Position numbers and translations under genes: made by a program. A stretch of 64,000 nt of DNA from Naegleria lovaniensis (Eukaryota > Heterolobosea > Eutetramitea > Acrasida > Naegleriidae), in NCBI RefSeq assembly GCF_003324165.1, contig NW_025407844.1:248001-312000 (forward strand), given 5' to 3'. A model generated the notes under the pieces. That model ran no database searches. It was not told the origin of the DNA and worked only from the letters and a program-made list of their open reading frames with translations. This document shows, piece by piece, positions 41,340 through 52,659 of the stretch (its first letter is position 1; each line of letters starts with the position of its first letter).

Positions 41340-43426
41340 ATGAGTCTGGCTCGTTCTCCGCCTTCCTCCACCAACACCACACAACATTCCGATTCTCTGA
41401 TGAAGGCGTCTAGTACCTCGTTAACGGGTGGAGCCAAACAAGAAGAAGAGGAGGACGATAAGAATGATGAAACACAAACGTCAAAGAGAAAACATTCAGA
41501 GTCTATAAACCCTGTACTTTTGGATATGATGAAATTAAATTCAAAAGAGACTGTAACAAAAGTGTCATCATTATCGGATTTATCATCCAATGAAAATCAA
41601 AACAAGCAGCAAATTGTTAGATCCAAAGCAAGAAAAAAGGTGAGAATAGAGGGGAGTGGAAGTGTTGGCAATTTGAAGCTCCCAGACATTGGAAAATTAA
41701 ATAGAGCATTTGTTTCAGAAGAATCAAAAGACAGATCATCCGAATATCCATCACCACATACCTCAAATAGCGCACGCCTAGTAAGCCATGAATCCTTTTC
41801 ATCATTAATCGCTGATCAAATGTTGAGAGAGATGACGCCAGGTAAATTCAAAGTTCGAGAAGACAGCGAAAAGCATCAAAAATCGTCTGCCTCAGGCAGA
41901 AAGCGAGGAAAAGGGTCTGAATTTTTAAGTAAGCATACTCGAGATGAAAATTACAGACAACGAGTTCTTTTAGCTCTATACGAAAAATTTGAATCCAAGG
42001 ATGGGTTGAACAAGGCGTCTGTCGCAAAGATTTTAACAACATTTGACGATGGATCTTCGTTAAGCGACATCTCAAAATTTATTTCTGATTTTGACTTTAT
42101 CCAAACTAGGCTACAACAAGAAAAACAGCCCATAACTCATGAGCCAATTTCTCTTCCAAAAGAGACTAAACGATCGCTCCAGAGAAGAGAGATCTCTTCA
42201 GAAGCTGTAAATATATTTGAAAGAGAGCTTCCTAAAGCTTTACGTATAAAAATTAATGAAATGAAGAACAATCCAAGGTTTCTTCTGCGTATGGAAGGAG
42301 AGAAATTTCACCATCGCAAGAGAAACAAAAAAGATATATCAGCAGAAGCTGTCGCCTCTGTTGAGACAGTTCCTAAGTTGGCACAACGTTCAGAAGAGGG
42401 AGAGGATGTTCCATTTATTGGTAGATTGAAAAATCCTAATTTAACCATTATATTAACTGAGCTTTTAAAGAAGCAAAACACACTACAGTTTTTTGACCCT
42501 AACACCAAAACGAAGTTTAATGAGTTTTTGAACAGTCAAAGGCCTAAATTTTGGCTGTCAGTTGTGAAAATCACTAACTTTTTAGAAACTGCTTCCAACG
42601 CTTTGCAAAATTATCGAAATGACACTATTCTGAAGAAAAAAGATGCTAGGTTTTCTGAAAAGTAAGTTTTAGAACTGCAACATTTACAAACCAATTCACT
42701 TAAATGATTGACCAGCATTTATGTTGCCAAGATGAAATGGAGAATCAATCGAAAGAAGATTGCTGCTGAAATCATTAGAAGGTCCTTCATTTGCTTTTTG
42801 GACACAAAGCTCGTCTACAAAGGTAGGTTTTTGAAAAGACTATTGTTACTAAAGTAGCTGCAACAGCAATGCAAAAATTGAGGGCCAACATGTACACGTG
42901 TAGAGAGATGATTCGATCCTATATTGAAATTAGAAAAGCTAGAATTCAATTATTGATGTTGCAATTTGAAAAATATGAAAAGATCAGAAATTCACAAGCT
43001 GTGTCAACGATTGCAAGAGGAATTGTTAAAACCAAAAGCCAAAGCAAAATATTACTGACAACAGATATGAAGAAAGAAGTTCTTAAAATCACTGATTCCA
43101 CATCTCTGGCCCCAACACCTCAGCTGTATCGTACACCCTCTCGTCAAAAGTTGAGAGTGGAAGATGAACAACAACAACCAAAAGAAGAAAAAAAGAACGA
43201 AAGCTTAATTCCTCCTCATATTCGCCTTAAACTAATTACAGAGGAATACATTACAAGACGACAAAAGTTTTTAACTAGCGTGTACCAAAGCAAGAAAAAG
43301 CATTGGTTCAAGTGCCTATTTGAATCATCAAAAATGTATGAGTTAATTGCAAGAGCTCACAAAACAACCTCTGATCTTATTACCAAAAGACGAGGTAGCT
43401 TCTACGACTTGACAATCACCGAATAG
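41340..43426 (+). CDS. Basic coiled protein, family unknown
   Basis: Three exons: 41340-42661, 42716-42822 and 42867-43426 (introns of 54 and 44 nt); 662 residues. An in-phase alternative acceptor at 42853-42854 would add four residues but makes a 32-nt intron. The N-terminal ~250 residues are polar and disordered. The middle contains FVSEESKDRSSEYPSPHTS and a basic helical stretch. Exons 2-3 encode helical, strongly basic segments (IYVAKMKWRINRKKIAAEII, MQKLRANMYTCREMIRSYIE, IQLLMLQFEKYEKIR) reminiscent of IQ-type or ciliary scaffold helices. No confident family. The 3' end faces the acylase gene 115 bases away. Confidence 0.62.
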
Positions 43427-43541
43427 GATCATTCACACCGTATCTCTTAGATTCCTTTTTAGGGTAGTACCTATTGTCCTCTAAGATCTGCTAGGTAAAT
43501 TCCTCTTCCTTAATAGAATTAATAATTTATAGATGTTAATT

Positions 43542-46448
43542 TTACACTTGAACTTGCTGCAGAGTTTGAGAAGAAGCTACAGAATAAGATGAAAGTAGAG
43601 CTTGTAAATACTCTCCCCTTTCGATGACCATTCCTTGGAATGTATCATAGATACCCTTGTCCCATTGGTGACCGGTAATACCACCTGCAACATTCATCTT
43701 TGGAATATATTGATTTGTTGCAGCAGCAGAGTTTGGACCCAGATAAGCATATTGCTCGAAATAGAAACCTTGGTTGGAGTAGAATGGTGGAGAACTGTTT
43801 TCATTCATGCCAGAGGTTTGTGTAGAATCGAGTTGCATGGTTGGTCGGATTGGAGCTGATTGTAACACTGTAAATTCGCCTCCGCCCAAAGCATAACTGT
43901 CACGAGCACATACACAATTAATATTGGTATTTTCAGACATGTAATGAGACCATTGTTTTGGATAAACAGAGTTCAAACGAGTTCTTCCATATTGTTTCAC
44001 AACCTTAGCAAGTGCTTGAGCAGCAAAGTCGTCACAAGCAGTTTGGTCATTAGCTGTTGCCGTAACCTTGTAAATGGTTGACAATGCAAGGACACAAGCT
44101 TGAATGTTACGTTGTTGAGTAGCAGATGATACAGTGTCAGCTGTGACAATTGTTCCATTCTTGTTGTAGACATAGTTTGGCAAGAACACATTTTGAATGA
44201 AAACTGGATTGTCCCAATAAGCGACTCCTGTGTCTGCAGCAGCAACTCTACTCAATTCATAATACCATTTTTGGGCAATGAGTGGTTCGAAAGAGTTTGG
44301 TTCAAAACTGCCTGTCCAACTCTTGAGAGAGGTGGCCATATCCGTGTCGGAAAGTTTATCAGCAGCCTTGGCAAGGAGTGGCTTCAAATCTTCAGAGAAG
44401 TAAACACTGACTCTATCACGAATCATTGCCTTGATATTTTCTTCAAGTACTGGAACGATGGTACCACTTGGATAGAATGCAGAAATGAGATCATTCAATC
44501 GACGAGCTCTATAACTGGTTGGGAAGTCATAACCAAAGTTATAACGATAACCAATCGAGACAGGCTTATTATTGGCACTGACGAAATATTTCTTCTTTGC
44601 AAAGAATGCTCTTGCATTCACAATGGGAGTGTTCCATCCAAGCCATGCAGCACTACCGTCTGCAAGAGCAGGGAAAAGACCAGAGTGACCAGTACGTCTC
44701 TGAGGTAATCGACCCACGCCAAAGTAGACAGCATAGGCACTTCTGAAATAAGTTAACATATTCATGGGTGGATTGTTAAATTTGTTGGCAGTGAGGGCAT
44801 TGAAATCGTCCAAAGTCAAAGTTTGCCAAGCACCTGTAAACCAATCCATCGTGTTATCTGTGTCAACATTAGAGGACCATTGCAAAGCCATTTGAATATT
44901 TCCATATTTGAGAGAATCTGGAAGCAAATCAGTCATAATTGGTCCATAGATAGTATTACGAACAGTGAATGTGACAGGTTCTGTTTGTCCTTTCACATTA
45001 ATCTTCTCTTCTCTGTAAGTGTAATTGTAAGTACCTCCATTTGCATAGTAGTAAAGTGGATTCGAAGTCACGTTATAAACAATGTACCAATCCATACAAT
45101 CAGCATACATGGTAGAAATGGTCCAAGCTCCCAAACCAGATCTTCCTTCCAACAAACCTGGAATACCAGGAATGGTTGGACCCATAGTACTCAGTGTCTT
45201 GGCTGCACTCTTCAATTTCAAATGAGCGACATAGGCAGGATTTGGAAGTTGAGTTCTGAATCCTTCACCTCTTGAAGAGACATAGGCAGAGGTAGCATCG
45301 GGATACAAGGCAGTACCAAACATGAAACCACCTGCACCAAACCAATCGCTGTTATGCTTGATGAGAGTGGTGACTGGATCGAAATATGCAAATAATTCAT
45401 CAATGTTTGAGTAGGATGGAACAGTGTATGAAGTAGAAGTAGATTTTGGAGTTTTCACACCAACACTGTTTTGAAGGGCAGCATTCTTGACGAGATCTTG
45501 TTGCAAACTGGCATATTCTTGTTGAATATATCCATTCGACAATTCAGTAGGAGTATCCAAATCTTGTGGAGAGAAGGAAGCAAATGATGAATTGAGTGGA
45601 GTCATTGGAACCAAATCCATCACACGATCCACACTCAAACCTTTCACAGTAGCCAAATAGAAACGTAACATTTCCAAATTTGCATTACCACTATTCAAAA
45701 GTTGCCACAATTTGAGAACAGCCATTGAATCATACACACTCCAATCCGAAATTGTATACGACAAGACTGTGGTCTCAAATGCCTTATTGCTTTGACCATA
45801 ACGTCCCTTATAATAATTCACACCCGCAGTATAACGAGTGAGGAATGTTTTCGTATCGTCGCTCAATGTTTCATAATTTGCTTGTCCACTTTGATACAAT
45901 CCCAAAGTTCTCATATATTTATCACAATTCAAAGCACGAACACCAGCAACTTCTGCCAATTGACCTCTAGCAATTCGTCGATAATAATCCATTTGGAATA
46001 ATCGATCTCTGGCGTGTGTAAATCCGAGACCAAATGCCACATCTTCAATATCGGAACCTTGAATATGTGTGAAACCTTCATTGTCACGTTCAATCACAAT
46101 TTTGTCACCCTTCACAACAGCTCCCTCTACAATAGAGACTGTATCTTGAACCAATGACACGTGTGAATTGTGATAGGATGCTGCTACTGCTGTCATGATG
46201 AGACACATACAAGTGGCTAACACGGTGAGAATAGCTAGCAACACAAAACCAGTGATTTTCAAATATTCAAAAGTTGTTTTAGAAGCCTGGACTTCACCTG
46301 GAAGAGCTGCTTGTTCAACAGCAGGTCTATTTAGGATGAGAAATTTTGAGTATTCATGTGATTGTTGGTGATGATTTTTTGTGAAATTAGTGTGTTCGGG
46401 GAGATGATAATCATGAAACGAATGATGTGGTTGTTTGTGAGAGCACAA
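43542..46448 (-). CDS. Penicillin-acylase-family Ntn hydrolase, membrane-anchored; start unresolved
   Basis: About 968 codons are open, but no ATG occurs in frame before the membrane helix; the frame opens after a TAA near 46505 and begins with TTG at 46448. No AG acceptor exists between there and …AAATAG|ACCTGC (about 46330), so a spliced upstream exon joining there is likely. Features: a transmembrane helix (GFVLLAILTVLATCMCLIMT), the alpha-chain start RDNEGFTHIQGSDIEDVAFG with FTHARDRLFQMDYYRRIARG QLAEVAG, the putative beta-chain nucleophile Ser in HNSDWFGAGGFMFG, and DFPTSYRARRLNDLI. The family cleaves amide bonds of acyl-homoserine lactones, N-acyl amino acids or penicillins after autoproteolysis. 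Type II topology places the catalytic domain outside the cytosol. Confidence 0.82.
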   Translation of the reverse strand: MCSHKQPHHSFHDYHLPEHTNFTKNHHQQSHEYSKFLILNRPAVEQAALPGEVQASKTTFEYLKITGFVLLAILTVLATCMCLIMTAVAASYHNSHVSLVQDTVSIVEGAVVKGDKIVIERDNEGFTHIQGSDIEDVAFGLGFTHARDRLFQMDYYRRIARGQLAEVAGVRALNCDKYMRTLGLYQSGQANYETLSDDTKTFLTRYTAGVNYYKGRYGQSNKAFETTVLSYTISDWSVYDSMAVLKLWQLLNSGNANLEMLRFYLATVKGLSVDRVMDLVPMTPLNSSFASFSPQDLDTPTELSNGYIQQEYASLQQDLVKNAALQNSVGVKTPKSTSTSYTVPSYSNIDELFAYFDPVTTLIKHNSDWFGAGGFMFGTALYPDATSAYVSSRGEGFRTQLPNPAYVAHLKLKSAAKTLSTMGPTIPGIPGLLEGRSGLGAWTISTMYADCMDWYIVYNVTSNPLYYYANGGTYNYTYREEKINVKGQTEPVTFTVRNTIYGPIMTDLLPDSLKYGNIQMALQWSSNVDTDNTMDWFTGAWQTLTLDDFNALTANKFNNPPMNMLTYFRSAYAVYFGVGRLPQRRTGHSGLFPALADGSAAWLGWNTPIVNARAFFAKKKYFVSANNKPVSIGYRYNFGYDFPTSYRARRLNDLISAFYPSGTIVPVLEENIKAMIRDRVSVYFSEDLKPLLAKAADKLSDTDMATSLKSWTGSFEPNSFEPLIAQKWYYELSRVAAADTGVAYWDNPVFIQNVFLPNYVYNKNGTIVTADTVSSATQQRNIQACVLALSTIYKVTATANDQTACDDFAAQALAKVVKQYGRTRLNSVYPKQWSHYMSENTNINCVCARDSYALGGGEFTVLQSAPIRPTMQLDSTQTSGMNENSSPPFYSNQGFYFEQYAYLGPNSAAATNQYIPKMNVAGGITGHQWDKGIYDTFQGMVIERGEYLQALLSSYSVASSQTLQQVQV

Positions 46449-46452
46449 TGTA

Positions 46453-46488
46453 TTCGTTCGTTCGTTCGTTCGTTCGTTCGTTTGTTCG
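46453..46488. repeat. (TTCG)n tetranucleotide repeat
   Basis: Seven perfect TTCG units at 46453-46480, followed by TTTG and TTCG. It lies in the open stretch just upstream of the acylase frame. Because the unit is four bases, length changes would shift any reading frame that crosses it. Confidence 0.9.
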
Positions 46489-46746
46489 TGATGAGTGTGT
46501 TAGTTTAAAATTTGAAAAAGTAGAATGGATAATGTCATTGGGAATCGACCATACCATATCAACAACAAATATCACAAAGTGAGTAAACAGATCGATGGTG
46601 GTGGTCATATATTTGACAAAAAGAGAATTGAAAATGTGAGAGCATGAGGAAGAATATCATGACAAACCAAAACGCCATTCACGAATCATCATTCGTCCAC
46701 ACAATAGTAACACGAAGAATACATTTCAAAAAAACACAATTCTCTC

Positions 46747-47001
46747 TCAACAACAATGACTACAAACAACAACAACATACATTTTGAAATATTTCACAGC
46801 ATAAATTGTATAAACAATGACTGGGAATGCCAAAAACAAGGGAATGGTCAATAGAAACACAAGTGCCCAATATCCAGGACATAATCTGAACACCGTTCCT
46901 GCATCTACGACAGGGTAGAACCAAAGAAATAAGTTGATGAGAATGAGAAAGACCAAACATAAAGCGTAGGGTCTATAAAGTTTGTAATGAAGCCATGCCA
47001 T
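46747..47001 (-). CDS. Small two-helix membrane protein, possibly DPM2-like
   Basis: An 84-residue protein from the ATG at 47001 (gacaaaATGGCATGG). Two hydrophobic helices (ALCLVFLILINLFLWFYPVV and YWALVFLLTIPLFLAFPVIV) flank a short loop with VDAGTVFRLCPGY. The spacing (aromatic-P-x-V-D, then a P/Y pair before helix two) resembles DPM2, the regulatory subunit of dolichol-phosphate-mannose synthase in the ER. The match is short, so this is tentative. The last residues (YVVVVCSHCC) follow a possible GTATGT donor and may be intron read-through; a small further exon would replace them. Confidence 0.4.
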   Translation of the reverse strand: MAWLHYKLYRPYALCLVFLILINLFLWFYPVVDAGTVFRLCPGYWALVFLLTIPLFLAFPVIVYTIYAVKYFKMYVVVVCSHCC

Positions 47002-47724
47002 TTTGACAAATGACAAGAGATGTTATTGAAAAGTAGGTGGTAGTGATGATGATGAATGGATAATGGTGATTCGGTCTTTGTTTTGAGGAAGATGATAGTA
47101 TTCCACTTGTTTGATTGTTCACACCAAGAAAAGAGGGAAACAGCTGCTATCAATGTGTGACAATTTTTTTTGTTGATTTTTGATGGATGACAGTGCTCAG
47201 CCATCAACAGAAAACGATATTACAGAAAAGTGAGTACTGCACGTGTGAGGGAGAGATGTCTAACGTTCCAAAACGACTTCACTAACAGCTGAACAGTAAA
47301 CGGTCCAGTTTGAGTTGAGGTACCTTCTAAATGAATGGTTGATGGATGAAGGACATTTTCGTGAGGAAGGTTTGGAATCGAATCCTTTTTTCTTTTAAAA
47401 TAATACTTTCATTAAGGGTGAAAATAAACTCCAGAATCAAAAAATATTGCTTTAAAACAGTCGAGCTAAAATTCAACTGTTGCAGTGGTGTGTGGAAGGA
47501 AACGATTGAAATAATGATGAATGAAAGGTGTTGCTGTCGATTGGAGTTGATTAATTTTTGTAACAACCCAGTATCAACATCATTTAACAACAATGAAATT
47601 CTTAATACCGATCGTATGATGATTAAAAAATTGAAAACAATGATGACATCAAAAAGAAAGTTCCATTTAGTGGAAATTTAAACTCTTTCATTCTATTACG
47701 TTCAATAATAATAGGACTCCTCAT
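47002..47724. other. Intergenic / unresolved 5' region
   Basis: About 720 bases. A plus-strand frame at 47346-47681 is open but with little protein character; it may be upstream exon sequence of the next locus. No RNA gene or repeat recognised. Confidence 0.35.
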
Positions 47725-48374
47725 TTGATTGCCATCTCAAAAAATCGTAATTGTTTTTTGATTCATTGCAAAGACGACTTTGGAGGATCCAATATAAATG
47801 TCTATGATTTGAATACATTTACAATGATTATGAGTGAAGAATTTCTCGATTGCGAGTACATGTGCCTTGAGGAGAGAAATGACTCGAATGATGCTTTGAT
47901 TTTGTCAAGTGTATCCAAGGGTCACACAAGCAAATATTGAGTCATCAAAGAACGAAAAACAAGACAATCCTCCTTGTGTGGAATTTAGACAAGGCAGGTG
48001 AAATAGCAGTTTTTGAAAACGAGTTGTTTTTATATCAATACCAACAACGATGGATAGAAGTTTATATTTGCATTAATGGAGAATTACAATCAATAATCTC
48101 AATTCAGCCGTTACTCCCTTCCGAAAAATCATTGTATTGTTGTGACATAATTGTTAACGAAAGATCAAGAGAATTACTGATCTACATGGTGGAGGATTTG
48201 GATTGGCCATTGAAAATATTGCGTAAAAATTCGCAAAATGAATGGCAACAAAATCCACTGTTAAACGGTCTTGATTTTAGATTCGACTATTTGGCTCTCA
48301 ATGATTTGACTGGAGAATTAATTGTGTGCGATTTTAGTAAGGATCAGGTGCTTATTTTTCAAGAAATCAGGTGA
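47725..48374 (+). CDS. Partly resolved gene, propeller-like sequence; 5' end unknown
   Basis: Two coding stretches. The first reads AISKNRNCFLIHCKDDFGGS NINVYDLNTF and is open from about 47667. The second includes ILLVWNLDKAGEIAVFENEL, ELLIYMVEDLDWPLKILRKN and ELIVCDFSKDQVLIFQEI. A 53-nt intron (GTATCC…AACAAG, about 47912-47964) joins them in phase as …LILSS-TILLVWNLD. The repeated hydrophobic-strand pattern (…VYDLN…, …VWNLD…, …VLIF…) suggests beta-propeller blades. No ATG-bearing first exon is evident, so this may be a live gene with unseen exons or a remnant. The final codons sit at a possible donor (ATCAG|GTGACA). Confidence 0.4.
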
Positions 48375-48461
48375 CATCTCCAATCCACGGTTAAACCAAA
48401 AATTGATTCATAAAGAGTGCCAATGGAATTGCGTTTGGGTGCTGTCAGACAGATAATAAAA

Positions 48462-48977
48462 ATGTTCAATTCACAACAACAAGGAACTACCTCGGATGAT
48501 ATTTGGCTTTCGGAAGCAGATGGTAATGGAGAATTAGCCACTACTCAAAGACTCATTGCTGAAAGAGAATATCAACGATTACGCGAACAGTTTCAAACAT
48601 TGGGAATGAAAGAAGGAGCTTCGGAAGGAGTGGACCAGTTCAGACAAGAACATTTTGAAGAAGGTTTGAAAAAGGGACTTTTGGAAGGAATGATGGTAGG
48701 CTTGCTGATGGAATTGTTTTCCAAACAACAACGCCAAGAGGATCAAGAGAAATTGGAATTGTTTTCATCATCATCGGAGAAGGTTGAATCTTGGTCTCAG
48801 GACCAGATGAATCAAGTGTTGGACACAGCTCGTAAATCATTGGACAGCCATCATCACCATGATGAGCAATCAAAATGGGTTTCAGAGGTGATGCAACAAT
48901 TTGGAGAGGAGGTGAAGCCTTGGTTGGAGATGAAGGTGAATACTCAAGAGTCCTCTTCATCGGAACAGAAAGAATAA
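48462..48977 (+). CDS. Yae1-domain protein
   Basis: A 171-residue protein from the ATG at 48462 after AATAAAA; an in-frame ATG at 48423 would add 13 residues. The Yae1 core is a helical run with glycine every fourth position: TLGMKEGASEGVDQF then FEEGLKKGLLEGMMVGLLME, preceded by the usual acidic DDIWLSEADG. In yeast, Yae1-Lto1 delivers the ABC-type ATPase Rli1 to the cytosolic iron-sulfur assembly machinery. The C-terminal half is polar and His/Ser-rich with no known domain. Whether this is the true Yae1 or another Yae1-motif protein cannot be decided here. Confidence 0.72.
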   Translation: MFNSQQQGTTSDDIWLSEADGNGELATTQRLIAEREYQRLREQFQTLGMKEGASEGVDQFRQEHFEEGLKKGLLEGMMVGLLMELFSKQQRQEDQEKLELFSSSSEKVESWSQDQMNQVLDTARKSLDSHHHHDEQSKWVSEVMQQFGEEVKPWLEMKVNTQESSSSEQKE

Positions 48978-49182
48978 TTCCAAAATCAATAAGTGGCCAC
49001 AAGAGAGATTGATGATCATCAGCAAATCAAGAACATATGAAAAGAGTGAGTCCAACATTTTCATTCAGCTCAAGACCAGTCAAAAGGCAAAAACGATGGT
49101 GTTGTTATTGTAAAACCTTGCTTGGTGATGTAATGATGATTATTTCAAGTTTTAAAAAAAATTAAAAATCAAATAGAAAAAA

Positions 49183-52073
49183 ATGTCGACACGCTTGAGG
49201 GAACTCATTCGTGAGGTTCGTAATTGCAAAACAGCAGCCGAGGAAAGATCTGTGATCGCGAAAGAATGTGCTGCCATTAGAACCGCTTTGAAAGAACAAC
49301 ATCCGTATAGGGCTAGAAATGCTGCAAAATTAATGTACATTCACATGTTGGGCTATCCGACAAATTTTGGACAGATTGAATGTGTAAATTTAATTTCTAG
49401 TTCAAAGTATCCAGAGAAGAGAATTGGTTACTTGTCACTGATGATTCTTTTGGATGAAAATCAGGAGGTTTTGACTTTGACTGAACACCGATTTAAAGTG
49501 TATGTAAGCTTGTTTTGCTCGTTTACTCTTTTAGATCTCGAAAACTATTTCATCCATCCATCAATTATGACGTTTCATCACAATTACTTTCGAAATGTCG
49601 TATTTCCATTCATGCTAACAACAAACAACAATCGCATACGAAAACACTCATTACTCTCATCATCACTCCATAACTATCATTAAATATTAGTGACTTGAAC
49701 GACAACAATCAATTCGTTCAAGCATTGGCTCTTACAGCCATCGGTAATATTGCCTCTGCAGATATTTGTCGTGATTTGAGTGTTGAAGTTGAAAAGTTGC
49801 TCATTGGCTCTCCTTCTTTCATAAGAAAAAAAGCTGCACAATGTGCTGTCAGAATTGTAACTAAATGTCCTGATTTGATTGAAAATTATATTGAAAAGAT
49901 TGACATTATTTTGGAGAATGAACAACACCAAAGAAGTCACTCAGCCATGCTTGGTATTATCACTTTAATTTTGGCCATTCTGGCTCCAACAAAAGGAGGA
50001 AATAATGAAGTCAAGGATAGACGAAGTTATTTACTTCATTTTAGAAAGCACGTGCCAGTTTTTGTCAGACTACTTAATGCTCTCTTAAATAGTAATAGTA
50101 CTTCTGAGTATGATGTGAACGGAGTTGCAGATCCATTTTTGCAAGCAAAACTTTTACGTTTGTTGAGAGTTTTGGGTAAAGGAAGTGCCAAAGCAAGTGA
50201 ACAAATGACTGAAGTGCTCACCAAGACCATTACGAACACAGACAAGTCAAAGAATACAGGAAACGCCGTAATTTATGAATGTGTGAAAACCATTATGGAC
50301 ATTGATTGTGATCAAACTTTGAGAAATATGGCTATCAGTCAATTAGGATCCTTCCTAGGTAACAAGAAGGATAATAATTTGAGATATGTTGCACTTCACA
50401 CAATGAAGAAAGTTTCCACATTGGATTCACAAGCTGTTAGCAGACAACTAGCAACAGTAGTTGAATGTTTAAAGGATCATGACATTTCGATTAGAAAGAG
50501 AGCTCTCGATTTGGTTTATGTGATTGTTGATAGTTCCAACGTTGTTTATCTCGTTCAAGAATTGATTCAACATTTGGAAGTTTCTCCTCCTGAATTTAAA
50601 CCAGAGCTCACAACCAAACTTTGTACCATTATTGAAGCTCATGCTCCATCCAAAGAGTGGAAAATTTCTACACTCTTGCAGGTGATTATTTTGTCTGCAC
50701 AATTTGTCAGAGACGAAATTGCTTCAATTTTCATTGGTATGCTCACACAATCTCCAGAAAGTCAAATGGAAATTACCAAAAAGCTGTTTGAAGTGTTGAA
50801 AGAACTCATTCCAAAACCAAACATTCTTCTCAAGCAAGAAATTTTAATGCAAGTAGCATCATGGTGCTTAGGTGAATATGGAGACTTGATTATTGACAGC
50901 GAGACAACTGATAGTGACATTGTTAATTTACTTTTCAGTTTGATGTCCATTTTGCCAAGAGGCTCTGTGAGCAATGTGAAAGGACGAAGAGTTCTTGCGA
51001 CTGACCCCAACAATGTTATTAGAGCTTATGTATTGACTGCATTGCTTAAATTAACCAAATCTTTCCCTTCAAAGAAGGCGGAAATTGAACAATTTGTGGC
51101 AAAATATACAGACAGTGTACATCTTGATCTCCAGCAACGAGCCTGTGAACTACTCAAAATTTCCACATTAGGCGACTCTATTAAGGAAAATGTTTTGGAT
51201 AAGATGCCAGAATTTCAAATTGATTCCATCATTGGCCAACTATCAAAAGAAGCTGAAGAAAAAGAAGATACTGAAGGAAAAGAAGAAGAAGGAGAGCATC
51301 AACAACAACCTGTTGTGGGTAGAGGAATTTCAGAATTGCTCATCGACATTCAAAATGGCTCTTCTCAACCTGCTACCAAAGAAAGCAAGTTGATTGATTT
51401 CTTTGCTCCGTCACATGAAAATTCAACAGTTACTACTACTACTACTACTACTCCTTCTGTGAATACTAAAAAGATTGATAGCACTACCACCACTCCACCA
51501 AAGAGTTCAACAGCAAGTGAGAATATTCTTGACATGTTTTCTTCCACAACGTCGAACACCAATAACTCTTCTGTATCATCGACATTATTACTTTTTGGGG
51601 AAACTACTACTCCTTCAACAGCAACACATACCAAACCAACAACACCATCAGATTCACACCTTCTGCTTGATGATGTTCTTTCTGCTCCAACTCTTCCTCT
51701 TGAAGCACTTGTTCCACAAAAAGAAAAGAAAGTGGTACAAGTTTACAACAAGAATAATTTTAATGTGAGATTTGAATTTAAGGAATTGGAACCAAACACT
51801 CTCAATGTAATTGCCTATTTTTCAAACAACAACTCAAAAGAGGCCATGGGACTTGATTTCAAGGTAGCAGCTCCAAAATATGCTGAGGTGACACTCTTCA
51901 AAGCCACTGCCACTTCTGTTTTGCCAAACACCACTGACAGTGTCACTCAAAAGTTCAAGATAAAAGTTGTTGGACAAAAACCAATCACTGATAACCAAAT
52001 TCCAGTCAAGTATAAGCTCATTTGTAAGATTGGTGATAAAGTACTGGATGAAACTGGTACTGTGAAGCTTTAA
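49183..52073 (+). CDS. AP-1 complex subunit gamma (gamma-adaptin)
   Basis: Two exons, 49183-49499 and 49691-52073, joined in phase 2 across a 191-nt GTATGT…TAG intron; 899 residues, close to the family length. The N-terminal trunk has the gamma-adaptin start [20 protein letters not shown] and [20 protein letters not shown], then [20 protein letters not shown] after the intron. A hinge of acidic/Thr-rich sequence (~520-680) contains a clathrin-box-like LLLFGE-type segment, and the ear domain begins at about 685 ([20 protein letters not shown]) and runs to the end. Gamma-adaptin sorts cargo between the trans-Golgi and endosomes with clathrin. The start follows a long A run. Confidence 0.95.
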
Positions 52074-52182
52074 ACATTTTGATAAACGTTGACCAACCCT
52101 CTCTTGGGGTCAATCCAATACTTTTTAAATTTTGCTTAGTAACCTTTGTTTTTCGTCATCAAAAAAAATAATTTTAAAAAAA

Positions 52183-52659
52183 ATGTTTCAATTACTGAAA
52201 GGACAGCCAAAACTCGTCCAAGAGCTGATACAGACGCTGCCATACAGCGCCCGACCATTGAAAGTGAACGGACAATGGAGGCCACCAAAATTGAGAAGAA
52301 GACAAGTTAAAGCATTATATGAAGCAGCGTGTTTACATAAAATTGATTTCCCTGTAGAACATAAAGTTTTCTTTGAAAAGGAGCTGGATACGGAAAAGAA
52401 GAAGCACGGATTCATAAAACCACAACGTTTGAAATCGGAGGTTGCTGACTTTTCAGAAAGAATTGATAAAATCAACAAGGCGTTGGCTCAACAAACACCC
52501 AAGATTGAAAAGCATAGAGAAGAAGAACGTGATAAAAGATACAAGGACTGGTATGACCTCGGATTGTTCGGTAAAGTATCGACCGACGACCCAAAGAACA
52601 AGTATATGGTGGATAAAATCCTCAAGGACCAGAAGAATGCAAGCAAGAAGAAGAAATAA
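52183..52659 (+). CDS. Probable mitochondrial large-subunit ribosomal protein (mL59/mL64-like)
   Basis: A 158-residue basic protein from the ATG at 52183 after a run of A; the upstream open frame has no ATG. The N-terminal block LPYSARPLKVNGQWRPPKLR followed by RRQVKALYEAACLH resembles the short W-x-x-P-K-x-S/R-R-R-Q core of mL59/mL64-type mitoribosomal proteins. The middle is charged and helical, and the C-terminus is Lys-rich (KNASKKKK). Mitochondrial location and ribosome role follow from that short match only. Other lysine-rich RNA-binding proteins are possible. Confidence 0.55.
   Translation: MFQLLKGQPKLVQELIQTLPYSARPLKVNGQWRPPKLRRRQVKALYEAACLHKIDFPVEHKVFFEKELDTEKKKHGFIKPQRLKSEVADFSERIDKINKALAQQTPKIEKHREEERDKRYKDWYDLGLFGKVSTDDPKNKYMVDKILKDQKNASKKKK

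Noticed and set aside
46411-46608. 65-codon minus-strand frame running through the TTCG repeat, considered as the acylase N-terminus
   Set aside because: It is out of frame with the acylase unless the repeat changes length, and its sequence has no supporting homology; kept only as a point to test.
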